A stretch of DNA of 64,000 nt from Algorimicrobium hallyeonense (GTDB lineage: Bacteria > Bacteroidota > Bacteroidia > Flavobacteriales > Flavobacteriaceae): the NCBI RefSeq assembly GCF_042657385.1, contig NZ_JBHSLA010000001.1, positions 1 through 64,000 on the forward strand, in the 5' to 3' direction. Position numbers and translations under genes: made by a program. The notes under the pieces were generated by a model. The model saw only the letters and a program-made list of their open reading frames with translations, ran no database searches and was not told where the DNA came from. This document shows positions 53,536 to 61,868 of the stretch, in pieces; within the stretch, counting starts at the first letter, position 1; every line of letters begins with the position of its first letter.

Positions 53536-54464
53536 TCTTTAATAATTTTAAAGGTTTTATCTCCAAGTGTAGGGAGATTAGCAATATATACTCCTGTTGG
53601 TAAATGTTGAATTGAAATTTCAATCTTTTGATTGTTTATAACAGGATCAAATGCTCCAACAAGTCTTCCGTTTATATCATAAAGTTGTAAGGTAATTTCT
53701 GTACCATCTTTTATGGCTGGGATTGAAAAGAAAACTTTATCACTTGATGGGTTAGGATGTAATGCAATAGCATCTATAACACTTAAAGTTTCAATGTGTT
53801 TTCCTTCACAAGCTTTTGCTGTTGAAACCTCAACAATATCTCCATGATGAGCCTCAAACGTAAATTCATTTTCGCTGGTAGTGCCAATAACGTCATCATT
53901 AAGTTTTATGGTAAATGGTGGTGTTCCTGTAGTCATTTCTAAAGTAAATCTGTTACCATCATTAGCCATTCTACTGGTTGCTTCTAACGGTTCTGGTTCA
54001 TCAAGGTTAAGAATAAATGTTTTTTTATAGTTGTCTTCAGGAATTCCATCTAAAGTTATATAAATAAAATATTCACCTCCTTCTAAATAATCTATGTTTA
54101 ACTCCCAGCCATTGTTACTGCTCAATACATGACTTTCATTAAAACTATTATCTGGACTATCAATTTCTATGTTATACGTGTTTTTTCTATCTACTTCTAT
54201 ATGTATAATACCATCACTAGAGTTAATACAAGTTAAGCCAATGGTTGAAACATCATAATTGTTTTGTGGTAATTCTACATCTATGCTTTTACCAAGACGA
54301 TTCCCTAAATTATCGTATTGATATTCATAGACGATGCCATTGTAAAAAACAACCTTTACCAAACGGTTGAGGTTGTCGTATTTGTAACTGCGTTCTTCTT
54401 CGTGCCAATCTTGGGCGAATAGTGTGATTGGGATAAGAAAAAGTATGTGTGTTAATTTCTTCAT
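53532..54464 (-). CDS. Small YD-repeat protein with T9SS C-terminal sorting domain
   Basis: A 310-residue secreted protein. Signal peptide ~1-18 (ending LFAQ), then two YD/RHS repeats ('YKYDNLNRLVKVVFYNGIVYEYQYDNLGNRLGKSIDVE'), and a beta-rich middle part. The last ~75 residues are a type A T9SS sorting domain ('LHPNPSSDKVFFSI', 'LQLYDINGRLVGAF', 'LPTGVYIANL', 'KTFKIIKE'). It should be exported by the gliding/T9SS machinery and kept on the surface. The YD repeats look like a fragment of the large RHS protein encoded 11 bp upstream. Its function is unknown; partner or anchor of that protein is a guess. Confidence 0.88.
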   Translation of the reverse strand: MKKLTHILFLIPITLFAQDWHEEERSYKYDNLNRLVKVVFYNGIVYEYQYDNLGNRLGKSIDVELPQNNYDVSTIGLTCINSSDGIIHIEVDRKNTYNIEIDSPDNSFNESHVLSSNNGWELNIDYLEGGEYFIYITLDGIPEDNYKKTFILNLDEPEPLEATSRMANDGNRFTLEMTTGTPPFTIKLNDDVIGTTSENEFTFEAHHGDIVEVSTAKACEGKHIETLSVIDAIALHPNPSSDKVFFSIPAIKDGTEITLQLYDINGRLVGAFDPVINNQKIEISIQHLPTGVYIANLPTLGDKTFKIIKE

Positions 54465-54475
54465 AAAACATCAAT

Positions 54476-57400
54476 TTATTCTTTATACAATTCTTGTCTT
54501 AATTTAAATGAATTCATTTGGTGCAGGTGATATTCATAAGCAGAATTACCAATGAATACTCCTAAAGAAGTAGCAGCATTACCCACTAATGACAAATTAG
54601 ATTTGTATATGTGAGAATTATATCCATACCTTAAACCATAATAATGATCTTTTGCTGTTGAAGTGAACAAATAAGCTTGTGGAGCAGAAAAACCTACTGC
54701 TACTGAACCAGCAGCTAAAAAAGCATCAAGAGAAATAGATTCTCTTTTTTGATAACCATTTAAGCTTTCATCTCCTAAAGTAATTAGTGAAGAAACACCA
54801 AAGCCAAAAACACCAAAGCCAACCTTTACATTTTTACTTGCTCCTGCATATTTTAATATAACATCTGTCTTTAAATTTATCAATCCTATTATATTTTCTC
54901 CATTTTTACCATTACGATCAATATTACTAATAGGATTATTACTAGAGTATGGGTACAAATTTGCACTCCAAATAGGGTCTTGGGTTAAGAAACGTCCCAA
55001 TTTAGCATCGTAATAACGTGCTTTTATATAATATAACCCATCATAGGTGGTTACGTCATTTACTATACCATGTTTTCCTAAATAGCCATAGCTGCCAAAT
55101 GCTTCTGCGTTAGGATTGTTAGGTGTTACTACATTTCCAAAATCATCGTATTTGTTAAAGTGATTAGCTATAACTTCACCATTAGTATCACTTCTAAAGA
55201 TGATGCTACCACGCAAATCTCCATGATAGAAACTAATAATATTTCCTGTGGTTGGTGAAACCATGCATTCTAATCCTGTAGCACCATAGATATAATAAAA
55301 TTGTGTGGAACTATTAGGATCGTATTCTTTAATAACATTGTTATTAATAATGTCCCAAATATATCTTCTGGTTTCTGAAACGTTAGTTCCCTGTATAATG
55401 TCTTTTTCTATTCGATTGCCATAGGCATCATATTTTAACTGGAAATTGATGTTTGATTCTCCATTGTTTCCTAAAACATTAGTCAATTGGTCATCAATAT
55501 TATATTGATAATTAATATCTCCTTTTTGAGTTGTATTACCATCATCGCTTACAGAAACGGATTCATTTCCAGCTTGTGTAATATGGTTCGTGGCATTATA
55601 AGCATAAGCTTCTGCCTGTAAATCAAAGTCTTGATCTTCTTGGTTTTCAATTGTTTCTAAATAAGTACTATTGTCGGATGTAATATTCCCCTTATTATCA
55701 AGTGCTATTTCTTGTTTGAATAATGTATCAAGTCCACCCTGTGAATTATGACGTAAATGTTCAATTCCAGTTAATCTTCCAGCATCATCGTACACATAGT
55801 ATGCTTCTATAACTTGCTCGTTGATGTAGTAAATTCTTTGTATTCTATCATCAGCAAAATAAGTATATTGAACAACTGTTTGGAGTGAACCATCAGATTT
55901 TAGGTTTTGAATAGACACAAGTCTGTTTTTTGCATCATAACCATATTGAACATAAAACCCAAAAGGACTATCTGGATAATGCATACGAATAATGTTACCA
56001 ACATTGTCATAAGAGTAAAATACTGTTTGATTAGGTTGATTATTAATTTCAACTTGAGAAAGTCTGTTTAATTCATCATAGATAAAATTATAACGTATAT
56101 CATCTGAAGCAATGCTCTCTACCAAACCTTCTTTTTCAGCATAATCATCATTGTAATAATCTACATTAGTGATAGTACCTGCGTTGTTTAATTTACCATC
56201 ACTAGTGTAATTATAATTAATTTCTTGACCACTAGGTTTAATATATGTATCAAGTGTACCATCATCGTTATATTCATATTGTTTAACTAATGAGCCAAAA
56301 GCTTCACTTGTTACCTGGTCTTCATTATTGTAATCAAATGAGGTGTTTACACCATTAGCATTGGTTATAGTAATGAGATTATCATTTTGGTCATAATTAA
56401 AGGTGGTTGTTAAGCCTCCAATATTGGTTTGACTTGTTAAATTATCATTTGGGTCGTAAGAAAAAGACGAGGTTTGCCCATTTATAGTTTGTGAGAGTAA
56501 CCTGTTAATGCCATCGTAACCAAATGAGGATGTTAGGTTTTCGGGTGCATTAATTGTTGAAACTGCTCCATCATTTTCATAGGTGTAATTAACAGTAATC
56601 CCCTCTTGATTTGTAATAGATGTTACTTGCCCAAATGAATCATAATTTAAGTAAATAGAGTTTCCAAGAGCATCTTGGATAGAGGTTAAATTGGAATTAC
56701 CATCATAATTAAAGTAAGTGCTATGACCATTTTCATCTCGATACTGTGTAAGATTGTTATCATTATCATACCAAAAATCTTCATCTTCATTGTTTTCAAC
56801 TTGGACAGAAGTTACATTGCCATTGTTGTCATAATTATAATTTATATCTAATCCATTAATATCAATATTTGATGGGAAGAGCGCATCTATATCTGTAGGG
56901 TCTGGATAGCTAATATTAATATTTTGATTGTCATTTTGGAATTGTGTAACCATGCCATTGACATCAAATTCATAATTATAATCTTGAGTGCCTCCAGAGT
57001 TTGGCATTGGAACGGTTAATAGAGCTGTCGAAGGAGTTGTTGAATTATCATAATTAAACGTTACATCTATAAGAACAGGTTCATTATTGTTAAGGGCATA
57101 TTGTATGAGCTTTCCATTTTCATCTTCATCATATTCAGCTTCAATAATATTACCTCTAGGTAACCGAACTTTTTTTAATAGAAATCGCCTGTATTGATGT
57201 TCGTCAGGAGCATCCTCATCGTTAGACACATAAAAGTACTTGGTTTCTTGACCTTTTGCATCATAAAATCTTTTAAGGCGACCTTCATTGTATGTAAATT
57301 GAATATCTCTCCCAATTGGGTCAACTACTTCTCTAATGCGATCAGAATTAAGGAAATAATCAAATTCAAGACGCTTTCCTGAAGGTGCTTCAACCCACTC

Positions 57401-58504
57401 AATGCGTTCAAAATCGTTATCTACTTCACTTGTTTCATAACCAATATTAATTTGATTACCATTACTATCTTCAATTCGATAGAGATAAAATATTTCTTCG
57501 CTATTATCCAAACGTTCAAAAAAATAATGCATTTGATTTTTAGTGGTAATTTCAATATTATCACCACTATCAAACTCACTTAACTCATCATAAACGCCCT
57601 TGGTAATATATTCGTTTTCGTTATCATTATAAATGTGAATGGTTCCATCAGCCCATTTTATATAGTAATAATCATCATTCCCAACAGCATCTTCAACTCT
57701 AGTAATATAAGAATTATAGGTATGTGTCCAACCTCTACCTAAAGGCTGTATTGGAAAATAACTTTGTGGTAGTTCTACGAGCTGTGTACTATAATAATGT
57801 GAGAAATTTAAGTTTAATTTTCTATCAGGAATAACAAAACTATTTTTTGCATAATGACTAAAAACCCCTTGTTCTAAACCTCGTAAAAAACCCAATGTTT
57901 CTGGTTGGTAATTATTTGGAGTAAAATAATTATCTTCATCTTGTAAAACAGAATTAGAAACAGGATTATAACTAGTATTTTGGATTCTTGAAATGATAGT
58001 TATTAATTCGGTAGATGTTATGCCATAATAACTATTAAAATTACTACCAAAAAGTCCATCTAATAAATCCAAATCTTCAGCTTCATTAATATAGCCATAA
58101 TATTGATGATTTGAATCTACATCGTTATATGAAACCGAACCTGTGTAATCTGGCTGAATATCCCAAGCTTCCATTAGAGCAACTAAAGCTTCACCACGTC
58201 CAACAATACCATTAGTTAATAAGTATCCACCAGATGATAAATGCCCTAAAACAGTTATGCCATCTCCATAGTCTAGATAACTAACAAGACTAATCTTTTT
58301 TTGTAAAGTCAAAGATGCATCCACATCTAAAAATGCAGTTGGATAATTTGCCATGGGCTGGTAATTATCAGGGTTGTTGCCATCATATACTACTTCATAT
58401 ATAACACCTGCAAGGGCACCTCGTGTAACACAATTATTAGTGCATTGCGCAATAGAAAATATTGAAAATAAGCATAGGCATATTACTAAAAATATCTTTT
58501 TCAT
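54476..58504 (-). CDS. RHS/YD-repeat surface protein with SLH-like N-terminal repeats
   Basis: A 1342-residue secreted protein. The signal peptide is ~1-20. Two SLH-like segments follow (~25-90 'VTRGALAGVIYEVVY...FLDVDASLTLQKKISLVSYLDYGDGITVLG' and ~100-180 'GRGEALVALMEAW...YNDVDSNHQYYGYINEAEDLDLLDG'). Long YD repeats run from ~210 to ~1130 ('YDANGNV'-type units, e.g. 'YNYDNNGNVTSVQVENN'). The RHS core is 'YYIKARYYDAKLGRFLTQDPIWSANLYPYSSNNPISNIDRNGKNG'. The last ~144 residues (from ~1199) are a non-repetitive, Gly/Ala-rich, partly hydrophobic tip without a nuclease motif I recognise. RHS proteins form hollow cages around such tips. No immunity-like small gene follows, so a toxin call is not made. 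Confidence 0.88.
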   Translation of the reverse strand: MKKIFLVICLCLFSIFSIAQCTNNCVTRGALAGVIYEVVYDGNNPDNYQPMANYPTAFLDVDASLTLQKKISLVSYLDYGDGITVLGHLSSGGYLLTNGIVGRGEALVALMEAWDIQPDYTGSVSYNDVDSNHQYYGYINEAEDLDLLDGLFGSNFNSYYGITSTELITIISRIQNTSYNPVSNSVLQDEDNYFTPNNYQPETLGFLRGLEQGVFSHYAKNSFVIPDRKLNLNFSHYYSTQLVELPQSYFPIQPLGRGWTHTYNSYITRVEDAVGNDDYYYIKWADGTIHIYNDNENEYITKGVYDELSEFDSGDNIEITTKNQMHYFFERLDNSEEIFYLYRIEDSNGNQINIGYETSEVDNDFERIEWVEAPSGKRLEFDYFLNSDRIREVVDPIGRDIQFTYNEGRLKRFYDAKGQETKYFYVSNDEDAPDEHQYRRFLLKKVRLPRGNIIEAEYDEDENGKLIQYALNNNEPVLIDVTFNYDNSTTPSTALLTVPMPNSGGTQDYNYEFDVNGMVTQFQNDNQNINISYPDPTDIDALFPSNIDINGLDINYNYDNNGNVTSVQVENNEDEDFWYDNDNNLTQYRDENGHSTYFNYDGNSNLTSIQDALGNSIYLNYDSFGQVTSITNQEGITVNYTYENDGAVSTINAPENLTSSFGYDGINRLLSQTINGQTSSFSYDPNDNLTSQTNIGGLTTTFNYDQNDNLITITNANGVNTSFDYNNEDQVTSEAFGSLVKQYEYNDDGTLDTYIKPSGQEINYNYTSDGKLNNAGTITNVDYYNDDYAEKEGLVESIASDDIRYNFIYDELNRLSQVEINNQPNQTVFYSYDNVGNIIRMHYPDSPFGFYVQYGYDAKNRLVSIQNLKSDGSLQTVVQYTYFADDRIQRIYYINEQVIEAYYVYDDAGRLTGIEHLRHNSQGGLDTLFKQEIALDNKGNITSDNSTYLETIENQEDQDFDLQAEAYAYNATNHITQAGNESVSVSDDGNTTQKGDINYQYNIDDQLTNVLGNNGESNINFQLKYDAYGNRIEKDIIQGTNVSETRRYIWDIINNNVIKEYDPNSSTQFYYIYGATGLECMVSPTTGNIISFYHGDLRGSIIFRSDTNGEVIANHFNKYDDFGNVVTPNNPNAEAFGSYGYLGKHGIVNDVTTYDGLYYIKARYYDAKLGRFLTQDPIWSANLYPYSSNNPISNIDRNGKNGENIIGLINLKTDVILKYAGASKNVKVGFGVFGFGVSSLITLGDESLNGYQKRESISLDAFLAAGSVAVGFSAPQAYLFTSTAKDHYYGLRYGYNSHIYKSNLSLVGNAATSLGVFIGNSAYEYHLHQMNSFKLRQELYKE

Positions 58505-58767
58505 TATATAAATCTGATTAATAGCTTACAATAAATATAGTAAAAAAAGCTAAATAACTTTTAACTAACTAAAAGCATTCATTTTAAAAACACCATTTCT
58601 TTTTTACAATTAATTAACCAAAATCAAAAACTTAGTAATTATTCTTGAATCCAAAGAGACTATGTAGATAAACGAATTTCTCACTCATCGACCCTCATCT
58701 CTCTTATCAATTCATATTTGGATTATACTCTGTTCCTAAATCAACAACAGTTCCAAAAATCGAGTAA

Positions 58768-60825
58768 TTATTCTACTTTGCAATTCTTATTCAAACAAAC
58801 TCTTTCATAAGTAACCGATTCCTGATGCTTACTTTTTGATATGGTCTTCTTCAAGTGACGTCTATAATAAACATGGTCATTATTTTCCAAAAATTCTACT
58901 TCTGAAATCTTATGACTTTGAATCATCTGCTTCAAGTTTTCTTTTTCAATAAAACTATGATCACTCAAATAATCAGACATGGTTAATAATAAGTTCATCT
59001 CCCGCTCTATCGTTTCTTTTGCAAGCGAATATCCCTTTTTCATAGTTTCCTGAATTTCTAATTCCACAGCTTTAACATCATGAATGGCAAGGGCATCAGT
59101 TGCATCCAAATTATAATAAATTGGCAAAGCCCCAAGTCCTTCTGTTTTATACATTCTACTTAAAAATTTGGTAGCCGATTGAATATCACTACTGCTTCCT
59201 GTGGTTATATTTTCTTCTCCAAACACCAATTCTTCAGCAACAAATCCACCTAAATACATGGCAACGCGCTTCACAATCTCCTGCTTTGCAACATATTTCC
59301 AAGGAAACTTACTATATACAAATCCGTTGGCATCTGTTTCGGTGGTAACGGAGTATACATGATCAGGGATGACCTTTAGAAGCAAAGCTGAAATAAGCAC
59401 ATGTCCACTTTCATGAACAGCCGTAATAGCTTGCATATCATCTTTACTAGAAACTCGAATATCTTCAAGTGGCGTTTCTATATGTACGGCTTTTTCATGA
59501 ACCTCGTCATTTTTATAACTATAAAAACAAATGAGCTGCTTGTCTGCAACAACAAAACGTAATCGATTCGCTTGTAGATTATGTATCAAGATCTCGGAAA
59601 AGTATACAGGTAAATTGGTTTTTATTAAATAATTAATAGTTGTTAATAAAGGTCTCACGCCTTGGGTGGGAAAAACACCTTCTTTATAAATTAGTTGTCT
59701 AACCGAGCCTTCAAATTCAAGTTCTAAATCCAAATCTTCAAGCGTTTGTTTCTTTACTTTCTCCAATTCATGTTGAATAATATTTTGATACGCTTTTTTG
59801 TTTAAAGCTGGATAGATTATATGAATGTTCCCCAGACGTGCAATTTGTTCATTTCTAAAGCGAGCCGTAAGTGCACGTTTTATTTGTGAAAGCGTAATTT
59901 TTAATGAGGACTCATAAAAAGTATCCGCATCAATATCCGCACTTAAATTAGCACTCATGTCATATGCCTCATCCAAATTACCAATAATAAAAATGAGGGC
60001 TTTTGAGAAGTTTTTAACTTGTGGCCTACTTGCTATACGTATAACATCTATCAAAAAGTCAACAGATTCTTCACCATTCAGAGTAAATAAATAAGCTTTA
60101 AGCTCACTTTCAAGAGTAAAATTATAATGTGCTCCAGCATATTCCATAATCTTGTCATAATAACAGGTATCTATAAAGTGTTTCTCTGCTTTGTTGCTGG
60201 GCACAGAAAACGCATCGTCTTCATTAAATTCAGCGTAATATTGCGTCCAACCCTTAACCACCAATCCGTTTTTAACAGTCACACCATTTTCAATAAAATA
60301 TTTAAGTTTTTTTACATAATCACTCAACCTACTTAACCCATGATACCAATTAAAATAATCTATTTTACCCGAATCAATAAGCTCCCAGACTTTTCGATTG
60401 GCATCACTATCTACTTCTGTCCGCATAGGTCCTTTTAAAGTGCGACAATGCTGAAACTCATCTAACACAATTATTATGGGCTCGTTTTCATCTTTTTCAC
60501 ACACGTCATTAATATTATCTCTAAAAGAATTATTTCCGTTTTTATCGCCTAAATCAAATTTAAAAAGTCGGTCTTGGTAAGACAATAACTCGGCTAAACG
60601 TGTTATCAATGATGTCTTACCAACACCTGTCATACCCCAAAGATTAACAACTAATGGTCTGTTTTGATACGCATTTAGCACATACCAGGATCGTGTATTA
60701 TTTATTAATTCATCAATTGCTTTATCAATACCAAAAAACTCGGATTTTAAAGTGGTTCTGGCAATTTCAAGCTGGGCCTGTTTGCTTAAAAATGATTCTT
60801 TCAATGCCAATAATTTCATGCTCAT
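58768..60825 (-). CDS. AAA+ (Clp/Hsp100-like) ATPase fused to an FtsH-like M41 zinc peptidase
   Basis: A 685-residue predicted soluble ATP-dependent protease. The AAA+ module (~25-420) has Walker A G64-M-T-G-V-G-K70-T, Walker B 'IIIVLDEF' (Asp122/Glu123), sensor 1 'IFIIGNLDE' (~283), an Arg-finger region 'ARFRNEQIAR' and sensor 2 'GVRPLLTTINYLI' (Arg391). These resemble the ClpB/ClpA second ATPase domain, not FtsH. The M41 peptidase (~460-650) has H471-E-S-G-H475, and Asp547 in 'LGGFVAEELVFGEENITTGSSSDIQSATKFLSRM', a near-canonical FtsH third-ligand segment. No membrane helix is present, unlike FtsH. A Cys/Lys-rich tail ends the protein. It is divergent from the WYL gene; role in stress or defence is inferred from context. 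Confidence 0.85.
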   Translation of the reverse strand: MSMKLLALKESFLSKQAQLEIARTTLKSEFFGIDKAIDELINNTRSWYVLNAYQNRPLVVNLWGMTGVGKTSLITRLAELLSYQDRLFKFDLGDKNGNNSFRDNINDVCEKDENEPIIIVLDEFQHCRTLKGPMRTEVDSDANRKVWELIDSGKIDYFNWYHGLSRLSDYVKKLKYFIENGVTVKNGLVVKGWTQYYAEFNEDDAFSVPSNKAEKHFIDTCYYDKIMEYAGAHYNFTLESELKAYLFTLNGEESVDFLIDVIRIASRPQVKNFSKALIFIIGNLDEAYDMSANLSADIDADTFYESSLKITLSQIKRALTARFRNEQIARLGNIHIIYPALNKKAYQNIIQHELEKVKKQTLEDLDLELEFEGSVRQLIYKEGVFPTQGVRPLLTTINYLIKTNLPVYFSEILIHNLQANRLRFVVADKQLICFYSYKNDEVHEKAVHIETPLEDIRVSSKDDMQAITAVHESGHVLISALLLKVIPDHVYSVTTETDANGFVYSKFPWKYVAKQEIVKRVAMYLGGFVAEELVFGEENITTGSSSDIQSATKFLSRMYKTEGLGALPIYYNLDATDALAIHDVKAVELEIQETMKKGYSLAKETIEREMNLLLTMSDYLSDHSFIEKENLKQMIQSHKISEVEFLENNDHVYYRRHLKKTISKSKHQESVTYERVCLNKNCKVE

Positions 60826-60956
60826 AACTATGGGTTTTTAAGATTAAAACACAAAACAACAAAAGCACATCGCCAAACCATGTCGAACTAAAAAAATAAC
60901 GCTATATTTATAACATCGTCATGTTTTGACGGTTCCAATTAATAAATTCGCACAAT
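60826..60956. promoter_or_regulatory. Divergent promoter region with palindrome, candidate WYL operator
   Basis: A 131-bp AT-rich spacer between the AAA+/M41 gene and the WYL operon. It holds the inverted repeat CGTCA-tgttt-TGACG (60917-60931). TATATTTA at 60903-60910 is one base off the TAnnTTTG box for the plus strand, and the palindrome begins 6 bp after it. This is a fitting site for autoregulation. A minus-strand box is not clear. Confidence 0.5.
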
Positions 60957-61868
60957 ATGTCTAAATACCATATCTCAAGACGCTTACAATTCGTAATTCA
61001 ATTTATAAATGATGAAAAATACGCTTCCAAAGAACGGATTTTAGAGTTTTTAACTAACAAGGATTTTACGGTATCACCACGAACGTTGGAGCGTGATTTT
61101 GAGAAAATAAAATCTGATTTCGGAATCGAATTGACTTATGATAAACAGCATAACGGATATTATATTGATAAAGAGAAAAGTGTGAAAGTAGAATCGTTTT
61201 TTAAATTTTTAGAATTGGTTACACTTACCGAAGTGTTCTCGGACGGCTTAAAAGGTAGTCAGAAGATATTAGATTATGTCTCCTTTGACGATTCCAGCAA
61301 TTTGAAAGGCATAGAGAATTTAGAAACGATATTGTTGGCCATTAAACAAGAGTGCGATTTAGAGTTTACGCATTATAATTTTCATCGGAATAGTTATAAA
61401 GTCAAGGTTATAACTCCAATAATACTGAAAGAGTACATTAACAGATGGTACGTGATTGGTGTTCCAGAAGGAGCAAAAGAAATTAGAACCTTTGGTATTG
61501 AACGCATTTCAAATATCAAATTAGGTAAAACCTCTAAATTAGATAAAGCGCCATTTTTAAAACAAACCAAACGTTTTGATAATATTGTTGGTTTAAATTA
61601 TAGTCAAGACAAACCAGAACAAATTGTTTTAAAAATAACCGATAGACATAAAAAGTATTTAGAAAGTTTGCCTTTGCATCATTCTCAAACAATCACAGCA
61701 TGCAACGAAAATGGGTACTGGCACGCAAATTATTACCTCATTCCAAATTATGAATTTACCATCGAAATATTAAAAATGAGTATTGAATCGGAAGTCTTGG
61801 CTCCTGAATCATTCAGAAATGTAATTAAACAGCACTTGAAAGAAATAAGTAATAAATACAAAAACTAA
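60957..61868 (+). CDS. WYL-domain transcriptional regulator
   Basis: A 303-residue regulator. Residues ~1-70 form a winged helix-turn-helix of the DeoR/HTH_11 kind ('RRLQFVIQFINDEKYASKERILEFLTNKDFTVSPRTLERDFEKIKSDFGIELTYDKQHNGYYID'). The WYL domain is at ~130-205, where 'VITPIILKEYINRWYVIGVPEGAKEIRTFGIERISNI' places W-Y-V for W-Y-L, followed by a C-terminal WCX region to ~300. WYL domains sense nucleic acid or nucleotide ligands and often control defence or DNA-damage genes. The stop overlaps the next gene's ATG by one base (TAATG), so the two are coupled. Confidence 0.93.
   Translation: MSKYHISRRLQFVIQFINDEKYASKERILEFLTNKDFTVSPRTLERDFEKIKSDFGIELTYDKQHNGYYIDKEKSVKVESFFKFLELVTLTEVFSDGLKGSQKILDYVSFDDSSNLKGIENLETILLAIKQECDLEFTHYNFHRNSYKVKVITPIILKEYINRWYVIGVPEGAKEIRTFGIERISNIKLGKTSKLDKAPFLKQTKRFDNIVGLNYSQDKPEQIVLKITDRHKKYLESLPLHHSQTITACNENGYWHANYYLIPNYEFTIEILKMSIESEVLAPESFRNVIKQHLKEISNKYKN

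Noticed and set aside
54476..58504. Insecticidal Tc toxin or T6SS effector
   Set aside because: No TcdB/SpvB domain, PAAR or VgrG is visible; only the YD repeats and RHS core are supported.
52345..58504. Prophage or integrative element at tRNA-Phe
   Set aside because: No integrase, phage structural or conjugation gene is in the window; kept only as a low-interest scar.
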